Shown: positions 54,910 through 64,000 of the stretch, in pieces
Layout of the letters: the number at the start of each line of letters is the position of its first letter
How positions within the stretch are numbered: the first letter of the stretch is position 1
Assembly (NCBI RefSeq): GCF_032854445.1
Contig: NC_088303.1
Location: 8,251,501 to 8,315,500, forward strand
Direction: 5' to 3'
From: Liolophura sinensis
Taxonomy: Eukaryota; Mollusca; Polyplacophora; Chitonida; Chitonidae
Length of the DNA stretch: 64,000 nucleotides
The notes under the pieces: generated by a model
What the model was told of the DNA's origin: nothing
Databases searched by the model: none
What the model saw: only the letters and a program-made list of their open reading frames with translations
Translations under genes and position numbers: made by a program

Positions 54910-56070
54910 AATGGGGGCCTGTGTCCTATCACACCAGCCAACTTCAAAATCAATAATTTTTGCACCACATAATTCCTTACACTTCTGAACCTCACAGGCA
55001 AAATTAGGGCTTGATACATGCAGAAACTTTGGAGTTGGATGATTTCAAGTTGGGGTACCCCCATCTTGGAAATGTGTCTTTTTTTCAGGGTAAGAAAACT
55101 CTAAAGGGTAAACTTTGAAGCTTTGCAGTGCATACACTGTTCAAGATATCTCCATCAGGTCAACTGCGTTGGAAAGACAAAATGTTTATCTGCGAAAAAA
55201 GTTAAAAAATCCCATTGACAGAGCACTTTAGACTTTTCAAAAGCAACCATTTAGAAAAATATGCATTTTTAAGAAGATTTTTCTATTCAGAACAGCTTCA
55301 GAAATCAAAGTCACAAGCCAAAAGTGTCAAAGCATACATCAAAATATCGGCAGTTTATCTGACAATTAAATGTCAAAATATAAGACATTTGTGAAATAAA
55401 TTGACTGATAGTGTGGTAGGGGATATCAAAGCGGATTGTCACAATTTCGGAAAAATCATTTGTTACCATTATCAGAGCAAGAATAATACCTCAAGGTGAT
55501 GAAGACCTGCTCACAGGCAGTTTTTCAGTGGATAGGACTTAAGAAAAGACTAGTATCCCAGTTCCCCACTGATTTACATGATGAAACCCTTTAAAAGACC
55601 CCCCAGGCAAGCAACCTTCCCCCCCCCCCGCCCTCCTCCCCCATGACTGCTGATTGACTGACTAGCTCACCATGCAAAAACCTCCCTGCACCATTGCTGT
55701 AGTCTCACAGCAGGTTATTACTCTGCACAGTCACATCAAAGGGTGTCACAGTGGCATCTACAACAGATAAATAAAGACGAAAAATATGAATTTAACATTT
55801 CTAATCAGGCAGCCACCAAGTACACCTATATTGGATAGTCTGACAGTCAATCCAAGGCAAACAATCTACCCCAAAACACCATGAAGGGAGACTGAAAGAG
55901 GAAACAGTCTAGATGTCAAGCTGGAAAGGCCCAGGAGCGCTCAAATAACCTGTCTGCAGTTACAGATATGCTGAATCCTCTGCCTGGGTGTTCCTGGATG
56001 GACACAGATTTCCAGCCCAATCAGGAGGCTGTAAGAACACACCAGGCTGACACAAAGAGAATACAGCGGC
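54910..56070. other. Unassigned intron or intergenic sequence
   Basis: No exon carrying the missing CPBP motifs was recognised here. A C-rich run lies at 55619-55647. Otherwise nothing seen. Confidence 0.55.
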
Positions 56071-56077
56071 CAAGACG

Positions 56078-56399
56078 GTGCAAGGTAGATTCCACGGCTG
56101 TTTATCTCCATTGCATGTCGCGTCCAGTATTGGTCCCGTGTCTTGGTTGAGTACTGCTACTGATTTTCACCACCGTATGACATGCTCAATTTGGCCAGAT
56201 GCCTTTGTTGAGCAGTTCTTTATATTTTCTCTATCGCAGGTCAATGCTGAGCATTTTACGTTTCTATTTATGAGCAATATTGATCGTGTGTGTTTGCATA
56301 GCAGTGTTAAACGTTTATCTATTGCACTCGGTGCGCAATATTGGCAGCGTCTCTTTGCTGAGCAATTAATTATACGTTTATCTCCATTGTACTCTATCC
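56078..56399 (+). repeat. Degenerate repeat, left part
   Basis: Imperfect units sharing cgtttatctccattg, tattgg and tgctgagcaat. Similar sequence resumes at 57928-58060, so the mariner element landed inside it. Confidence 0.6.
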
Positions 56400-56401
56400 T
56401 A

Positions 56402-57925
56402 AACTCTGTAAAAAAAGAAACGCAACCCCCGTATTTTAGAGATTTTAATATTTAGTTTAGGACGGCACAACTTTTTTCTTATTCAAGACAGAAGTCAGAA
56501 ATTTGGCAGAATAATAATCAAGATGGTCATGTTTAAAACTGTCTTTTCAAAAGTCATCTCACAGACACCAGTTGCTCACCAGGGGGCGTCTTCCTTAGTA
56601 TCTCGTATGACCACCACGAGCTGCAATCACTGCACGGCATCTCCTTGGACAAGAACGGATAAGACGCCGGATTCTCTCCTGGGGAATGGCCCTCCACTCC
56701 TCCTGTAACGCAACGGCGAGCTGTTGAAGCGTCTGTGGCGGTGGCTGACGTTGACGCACGTGTCGATCCAGAGTATCCCACAGGTGTTTAATAGGGTTGA
56801 GGTCTGGTGATTTAGAGGGCCACAGCAAGAAATTGGCGTTGGAATCCTGCAGAAAGTTCTTTGTTGCACGTGCAGTATGAGGCCTGGCGTTGTCCTGTTG
56901 AAAAAGCTGTGTCTGTCGGTCAATAATCGGGAGAAGGTGAGGCTGTAACACGTGGTTGATGTAACGTTGGGCTGTCAGGTTCCCTGGAACGATCACCAAG
57001 TCTGATTTCTGGTTGTACGAGATGGCTCCCCAAACCATAACACTGCCTCCGCCAAATCTGTCCACCTGCCGGACTCAGATGGGCGCAAAGCGTTCATGAC
57101 GTCTCCTATACACACGCTGTCTTCCGTCATGACGTGTCAAAAGAAAACGGGATTCATCAGAAAACCCGATGCGCCTCCAGTTTTGTAAAGTCCATATCCT
57201 TACGTTGTTGCACCACCTGAGTCGTAGGCGTCGATGTAAGGGGCGTAGTACAGGTCCAACAACTGGTCTACAGGCACGTAAACCCGCTTCTTTCAGACGG
57301 TTCCTAATCGTTTGAGCCGACACTCTCCTCAAACCTGGTATTTGTGTGGCAGTCACGGTTGGTAGGGCATGTCGAGTACGCAGGTGAAGGACCCGGATGT
57401 ACCGATCTTGAAGTGGGGTCGTGATTCTTGGCCTTCTTGGGCGATCGTTGGTCGAATTAAAGTTGTTGTGACGGCTCCAAAGTCGGGATATTGTTGTTTT
57501 GTGAACATTTAGGTGTCGTGCAATAGTACCAAAACTTTCTCCGGCTTGAAGACGACCAATGGCGATATTTCGGTCAGCAGCACTCAGTCGCGGCATTTTA
57601 CCGACTGCCTTTCGTCGACGAATGAATGAATAAAATACGAAAGCATATGGGCTTTTATACACCCCCACACTATAACTGCCATTGACATGATTTGCATGTG
57701 AATGGTTCTGTGTGCGACGTCAACAGGGTCAGTCCATGCGTTGTGACGTCATAAGCAATAAAATACACTTAGGAGAGAAAAGGCAGTTGTTTGGATCGTA
57801 ATCTTCATTAAAAACGTGTATAATTTCATTACATTTGGCTAAAATTTAGTTTGGAAGCAATAACTTTATTCGAACGAAGTTTTGATATCGGAGGACAGAG
57901 GTTGCGTTTCTTTTTTGACAGAGTT
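56402..57925 (-). mobile_element. Tc1/mariner-type DNA transposon
   Basis: Inverted ends of 26 bp (aactctgtaaaaaaagaaac + gcaacc at 56402-56427; complement at 57900-57925, one mismatch), flanked by TA at 56400-56401 and 57926-57927. Encloses one transposase-like frame on the minus strand. Confidence 0.94.
56595..57668 (-). pseudogene. Tc1-like DD34E transposase, inactivated
   Basis: N-terminal helix-turn-helix DNA-binding region (RNIAIGRLQAGESFGTIARH; TTISRLWSR), then the DDE domain with FSDESRF (first D) and QQDNARPH (second D). The third acid, normally E in the NPIEHLWD-type motif 34 residues later, is K here (NPIKHLWD). An in-frame TGA at about 57075-57073 splits the frame between the two halves. 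Either change should abolish transposition. Confidence 0.93.
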
Positions 57926-57927
57926 TA

Positions 57928-58060
57928 TATATTGCGCCTCTTAACTGAGCAATGCTATTTATTTATCTCGATCGTATGTCATGATCAGAACTGTGTGCTT
58001 GTCTTTGCTGAGTAATATCATCAGTTTATTTCTGTCAGACGCCACCTAGGCATTACTTGG
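57928..58060 (+). repeat. Degenerate repeat, right part
   Basis: Continues the units of 56078-56399 beyond the mariner element (tattgcgcctcttaactgag, tttatttatctcgatcg). Confidence 0.55.
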
Positions 58061-58778
58061 CCGTGGACTTGTTTTCAGCGGGATAATATCATTGCATGTC
58101 TTTTCTTCTACTTTAATATGGTTACCGTTCTCCAGTTTGGAGATGCGTTTAGTTATATTTTGACATTTCATATCGGAACAGACGCTGTCCACTGAACTGT
58201 TGATTTAAGCCTTAATTCCTGCGGCCATCTATGATGTAGGTTTTTGTGCTCAGATATCTACATTAACTTTATGTTTATCACCTTTTTCCTAAATTCTTCA
58301 AGTTGTCGTAGCTTTGAGAATTTAGCCCTTGAACTCTACGGTGACATGGGGACTTTTGTTTCTAACCTACCGGTATCACTTCGGTACCTCTGATCTGTGA
58401 ACAGTTGTCTGAGAACTTGTGCGTAGGCCCTGGATTTTAGTGTTTTTAATTGTACAAACGCCACTGTCAAGAGTTTTAGCAATTCAAGGAAGATAACTCA
58501 TGGTGGAATAATGGATTATATTACAAGCGGGACAATTCGTAACGACAAATGTATTTATCGTATTGCTTAATCTTTATTCTCTGCAAATGTGAAACACTGT
58601 TATCAATAGCTTGACTATGACGAGTCTATCCTAGAGGAAGGAGGCGACAGTCGCAGCTCATCACAGCAGTGTTGATAGATATCCCAACGGAAGATTACAT
58701 TAGCAGATTACGCTATCCCAACAGCGGAACCACATTAAACCGTTTGCACCCTTCAGCTAATTTAGCTAATGACAGCTG
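58061..58778. other. Unassigned sequence
   Basis: Between the degenerate repeat and the retroelement. I see no gene or repeat. Confidence 0.5.
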
Positions 58779-59590
58779 TTACGACCCAAACTGTCTGTAT
58801 TAAAAAAGAGATGGCTTGTTCGAAATACACGACAGTTTAGCCGCACAAAAAAGTAACCAAAACCAGCAGATTTTATTTTACAACAATTTATTAGTTTAAC
58901 AAGAACAGATAATAAGACTTATACAAATACTAAAGTACTTAAGTTTAACAAGAAAGGATAGCAGTATCTATACAAATACTAAATTACTTACGGTGTCAAG
59001 TCCAAACGGACGCATATATTCCACAATATATACCACACAGGCATAAATGCTCAGAGGCAAATTCACAAGAGGGAAAATCCACAGTATAACTGAGTGTATG
59101 ACGAAATATACACAAAATTCCACAGACAGGGTCCGTGTACTAATACGCGCTGTGTATACAAGAGCACAAATTAAACATACAAGTTCAGACTGAACAAGTG
59201 CTCGGTGGAGATAGGATATAACAAAGCCAGAGGCTATAAAGACACCAAAATTCAGCACAAATGGCCTACTAAAGTAATACACAGCAAAAACATCCAAGCT
59301 CTCAATAATTCTCCTTTCTCCGTTCTCTGTTCTCTCCCTGTTTGACCTGCTTTCATAGGTCTTATATAGCCTGGTGGAATTGTCCAGAATAACAAAATTC
59401 CTGAACACTTGATGTAAACAAATAGGCACCGAACTGCGCGCATTCTGGAATATTCTAAGGTAGAGGTAGACAGTACTCCCTGAACTTAGCATATGTAAAC
59501 AGTGGCAAGCTATATTTAGAAACTGACGGCAGTCGTGCACATAACACAGCACATCACCTAATATGCCCTCATGCATAAGATATATCACTT
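58779..59590 (+). mobile_element. Possible 5' LTR of the BEL/Pao element
   Basis: Starts tgttacgaccca, a common LTR opening, has an internal 48-bp duplication (58896-58992) and a tatatag box near 59359, and lies directly before the Gag-like region. The 3' LTR is outside the window, so this cannot be confirmed. A 206-codon open frame on its minus strand (58968-59588) has no recognisable domain. Confidence 0.35.
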
Positions 59591-59593
59591 TCC

Positions 59594-62500
59594 TTGCATA
59601 TCAGTTGTTTTCTGTTGGAAACGGAACTCCTACTGTCTGGACTTACTTCCCACAACGATCAGCCGGAATCCTACTCTATATGGAAAGCAGGCTTTTCTGC
59701 CATCGTAGAGGAACTACAAGTCACCTTTGTAGAAGAGCTAGATTTGTTGGTAAAATATGTAGGTCCTGAGTCATCAAAGTACGCCACGGGTCTCAGAGCC
59801 GCCAGTATCAGCAACCCACCGCCAGGTCTGAGTCGGGTATGGGAGAGGCTTGATGAGCGCTACGGCGCCCCCAGACATAGTCGAAGTTGCTCTTTAAAAA
59901 AAAGCAACATTTCCCTAAGCATACCAACAAGGACCACAGGAGACTACATGACCTCGCCGACCTCCTGTCAGAGAGTGAAGCCAAGCAGGAGGATGAAAGG
60001 CAAAACTCTACTCTCGTACTTTGATGTGTTGTTTCTCCTAGAGTGTGTAAGCTGCCATATCACATCCAGGGAAAATGGACAAATCAGGCTACAATCAACA
60101 AGAGACATAAAGGTGTCAAATATCCACCATTTTCGTAGAATTTTTCTGAGATGTGAATAAGGCCAAAAACGATCCCAATTTTTATGTAAGAAGGTAATCA
60201 GACTGACGCTAAACCGAAACCCGGTCACCCAAATGTGAAGTCAGTAGTCTCTGTTAGGAAATCAGACATCGTCTATGAAGAAATATCCGTGATTGATACC
60301 TACACACCCAAATGCCCGTTGCACAAAACTAAACATCCCTGGAGTGACTGCAGCGGTTTCAGAACCAAGTCGCATGAGGAAAAAAGACACTGATCAAGGA
60401 CCATGGCAAGTGCTACCGTTGTTGCGCTTCCTCTGCGCATATGGCACGTGCATGTAAAGAAAACATTCTATGTTCTGAAAGGGGACGCAACAGTCATCCT
60501 TCAGCCTTACATATCAAGAAAAGGAATGGAAAATGTTTATACTTGCGGCAATGCTTTCATTGGAATGTCTTGTCGCACTACACTTCTCGTTCGAGTTTAC
60601 CCTATGTGGCACTTGAAAGAGCGCAAAAAGTGTACGTTGTTCTAGACGACCAGAGAAAGGTCTCCCTGGCTAGATCCGACCATTTTTTTTTGATGTTTAA
60701 TGCATCAGGTAACGACATCGCCTACTCTGTTTCATCTTGTGCTGGCTGTGTTCAGACGTCAGGAAGAAAAGCCAGTGACTTCGTTATTGAAGCCCGGCAA
60801 GAGGACGTCGGAGTGGATGTCCTACTCCCATTGAATGCGACCAGATTCAAGATATCAGGGGAGAAACAGCTACTCCTGAAGTAGAACTCCACCATCGTTG
60901 CCTCCATGGCACTGCAAGACAGCTTTCTCCCTTAGACGACTAAGGATCTATTTTATTGTTGAGCGGACGTGATCTTGTGGACGCACACCACGTGTTGGAT
61001 CAGCGTACAGGCACACGTAATTCACCCTATGGCCAATAACTACCTCATGGTTGGGTAGTCATAGGTGAAACTTGTCTGGGAAAAGTGCACAAGTCAGACA
61101 GGGTAAATGTAAAGAAGACGCAGCTTTCAGCAGTTGGACGAAAAACTTTGTTCAAACCGTGCCCAAACAAGTTCGACGTTGAGGATACGTTTCAATTAAA
61201 CGAGAGTGACATGGACGAGTCTGTCTTCCAGACCACAAAAAACGACAAAAAACGTGATGTCTGTACAGGATCGTCAATTCCCAGTCAAACGACAGCACTT
61301 TGTCGACTTCACGCAAAAGGTGTTTGATAAGGGCCACGCAGAACGACCTCTTGAAGATGGCCAGGACTACTCGTATCTGCACGTATTTGGGGTTTTTCCT
61401 CTTAAGAAACCCAACCAGGTTAAAGGCGTTTTTAATTCGTCGGCTTAGTATCAGGGTGTTTCGTTAAACTATTTTCTTCTGAGAGGACCTGACCTCACCA
61501 ACAGTTTGTTGGCCATCCTTCTTCGGTCCAGGAGTGAAAAAAATCGCCGTGATACGAGGTTTCTGTGGTATCGAGACAACAATCCTGACAACGGACTGGT
61601 TGATTACGGACTAATAGCCCAATAGCCCTTCGCCAGCTGTTGCAACTAACGGTCCTCGTCATATCGCCATGACAGGGACACGAGAATTTGGGAAAGACGT
61701 AGTAGACTTTGTTAAAAGAGATTTTTATGTCGACAATGGTCTAACCTCTCAGCCTGCAGTAAAAGAAGCTGTCAGCCTCATGAAACGAACATAGGAGTCC
61801 TTGAAGCAGGGAGGGAACGTCCGACTTGACAAGATTGCCTCTAACAGCCGTGATGTTATGAATGCATTCCCATCAGACGACCTCGATAAGGCTCTGAAAA
61901 TCTAGACCTTGGTATCGACACAGTTCCGCCACAACGTTGATTAGGCTCATCATGGGACCTGCATAAGGACGTCTTCACCTTTCAAGTGTGCAGAGATACC
62001 AAACCATACACACTTCGTGGGATTATATCCACAATAAACAGCATTTTCGATCCCACAGGATTTGTGGTACCAGTGATTATCTAAGGGAAGATCTTGCTGA
62101 GAGAACTGATGGATAGTGCTATCGGATGGGACGAACCTCTACCTCCAGAACGGAAAGAGGACCGGCAAAGTTGGAAGGAATCTTTAATCTGTCTTGAAGA
62201 GCTACAGATTCCACGTCAGTTCTTTTTTTCAACTCAAAAGAAGATTCATGTTTTTTCCGATGCTTCAGAAAAGGCTGTTGCAGCAGCAGCATACCTGAAA
62301 CTACCACAAGAAGACGGTTCTCATCATATCACATAACTGTATCGGAGCAGCTGGACGTCCCAGTGGAGGAAATGGAATTCTGCACTGACAGTAAGGTAGC
62401 ACTGGGATATCTCCATAACAAGTCTAGAATATTCCACGTGTACGTGGCCAACAGAGTAAAGCGTATCAGGGAATTTACAAGCCTACATCAATGATCAATG

Positions 62501-64000
62501 ATGTTCCAGCTCATTTTAATCCAGCTGATGACGGGACTCGAGTAGTTCGAGCAGCACGCATAGGGTCTGTCTCCTGGCTAACGGGACCAAAGTGCTAGGG
62601 ATCATATGCCTGTGGACATTTCTTTCCTCTGAGTGAACCTGACCAAGACAGAGAAGTCAGACCTGTAATGAATTGCTTGAAATCAAACTTGTTTTTAAAC
62701 ACACGACTTGGAACTCATAGATTCCAACGATTTTATACGTGGAGATCACTTGTAAGGGTTATACCTAGCCTTGTTCACATTGCTCAGTCTTTCAAGGGCA
62801 AGGGTGACTGCAAAGGTTGTCACACGTGCTTGAAATCAAGCAAGCTCAACAAGACTACGACCAGGAACTGAAATTACTTCGGGAAAGCAAACTTCTTCCC
62901 AAGGACAGTCAGATAGCTTCTCTTTCTCCAGCCATCAACATCAATGGTTTACTAAGAGTCGGATGGCGACTTAACCGGACCCAACTGGGCATTGAGGAAA
63001 AGAATCCTTTGATCATACCCGGCCAGCCTCATTTTGTAGCATTCTTAAGTCTTCACCGTACTTGGGAAGGTCTGGAAGCATCCTGCGGATGGTATTGGGT
63101 TTCCACCAGGCTCTGCCCGATTTCCTCCCACCATAATGTTGGCCGCATTCACTCGTATAAGTGAAATATTCTTGAGTACGGCGTAAAACACCAATCAAAT
63201 AAATAAATAAATTACTTCTTCATTACCATGGCCTTGGTCAACATCAAGGTCGCCATTTTACCGAAGGTTCGGTATGGTCAGCAGGGTTCTGAATCACTGG
63301 AGTAAAGCGTCTAATTTCATCACTCATGTACCATTGGGTGAAATGTTGCAAACTTAAGGGAAATTCACCACAACAAACCAACAGCAAGCGTTGGGCAGTT
63401 TTATTCACCTGTTTCACTACCAGAGCTATTCACCTTGAATTGGGTGAAAAACTCAGCTCATCCAGTTTCATAAATGCGCTCCGTAGATTTCTCTCTCTTA
63501 GAGGCGAACAGTTTAGATCAGACCTTGCGACCAATTTCGTTGGTTCCATTGACAGTCTCAACATACATTCAGTTAATGTTAAAACTGAACCTATTAAAGG
63601 TTCCTACACAGCAAGTAATCGGAGTGGCATTTCAGCCCACCCCATTTTTTCACATGGGTGGTGCGTGGGAACGTCGCGGCATCAAACCTCCCTCATGACA
63701 TCTAATCCATTTTCATGGCAGAAGTATGTGTCACGGTAAATGCACATCCAATCGTGCCCGTCTCGACAGATCCAGGGTACCCCTTCGTCTGCTTCATCAG
63801 AAAACAGGCCAACGTGATAAGTATTTGGGACAGTGCGATCTGAAGACTATATACAAAACCAATGGAATCGTGTACAACTCTTGGCAGATTCATTCTGGAG
63901 TCGCTGGAGACGAGAATATCTCCATAAACTTCAACCCCGTCGTAAAACGGAGTTCTGATGAACCAAACATCAAACCCGGAGATGTCATAGTTCTCAAGGA
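59594..64000 (+). pseudogene. BEL/Pao LTR retroelement, broken (continues past window)
   Basis: Pieces in the usual BEL/Pao order: DUF1759 Gag-like region (59,660-60,170, frameshift near an A8 run at about 59,898), zinc knuckle (about 60,405-60,530), aspartic-protease-like region (about 60,620-60,880), reverse transcriptase remnants (about 61,085-61,760, with YVDN in place of YVDD), RNase H (FSDAS at about 62,258), integrase zinc-binding part (about 62,820-63,290), integrase core (63,390-63,740) and a DUF5641-like end (from about 63,830). Frameshifts and stops are frequent. Part of the reverse transcriptase around motif A and the integrase stretch expected to carry its first catalytic acid are missing. 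It is not functional. Confidence 0.9.
63056..63212 (+). mobile_element. SINE family 1 copy inside the BEL/Pao element, 5' truncated
   Basis: Starts within the body (accgtacttgggaaggtctg) and ends caccaatcaaataaataaat. It interrupts the integrase region, so it inserted after the retroelement did. Confidence 0.88.

Noticed and set aside
58075-58165. Possible further CPBP exon (hydrophobic stretch after ttttcag)
   Set aside because: No good donor follows and the H-containing motif does not match FxxxH or HxxxN; cannot be supported.
58968-59588. 206-codon minus-strand open frame
   Set aside because: Lies in the probable LTR, antisense to the retroelement; no domain recognised.

Overview
This window is nuclear DNA of an animal. 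Its genes are split into many short GT-AG exons. It carries no operons, ribosome binding sites or CRISPR arrays, and long stretches are minisatellites and transposon relics. The protein similarities, the tRNA-headed SINEs, the BEL/Pao element and the Tc1-like transposon suggest a marine invertebrate. A mollusc or related lophotrochozoan is my best guess, but no sequence here proves it. All exons were read by eye from conserved protein segments; every junction was checked for a GT-AG boundary and for a phase that keeps the frame.

Layout. (1) Positions 1-24,165, minus strand: lysyl-tRNA synthetase (KARS1). Twelve cytosolic-isoform coding exons (497 codons) are present; the last exons lie left of the window. 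A further exon at 20,061-20,218 encodes a likely mitochondrial targeting peptide and ends in exactly the phase needed to join exon 2. The introns hold four large minisatellites, and the left edge of the window is a fifth array with a 412-bp higher-order period. (2) 24,166-32,135: intergenic, with SINEs and small inverted-repeat elements. (3) 32,136-49,269, minus strand: a complete HEATR3 (Syo1-type ribosomal-protein chaperone) gene in 18 exons (699 codons plus stop). Two minisatellites, two small DNA-transposon-like elements, a fold-back-like element and many SINEs sit in its introns. (4) 49,270-51,112: intergenic region that contains the start of HEATR3 and, divergently, of the next gene. (5) 51,113-54,084, plus strand: the first three exons of a membrane protein with the EEIGWR motif of CPBP/ABI intramembrane proteases; the rest was not found. 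(6) 56,402-57,925: a Tc1/mariner element whose transposase is dead (internal stop; third catalytic acid replaced). (7) About 59,600 to the window end, plus strand: a broken BEL/Pao retroelement with a SINE inside it.

How the genes relate. KARS1 charges tRNA-Lys for translation and HEATR3 escorts ribosomal proteins to the nucleus for ribosome assembly, so both are housekeeping translation genes, on the same strand and about 8 kb apart. The KARS1 promoter has a full CRE palindrome and a GC box. The HEATR3 promoter has a CACGTG E-box and CRE-like sites. The most interesting observations are the mitochondrial KARS1 exon, the bacterial-type CPBP protease gene in an animal, the one-sided orientation of SINEs inside the genes, and the higher-order minisatellite.
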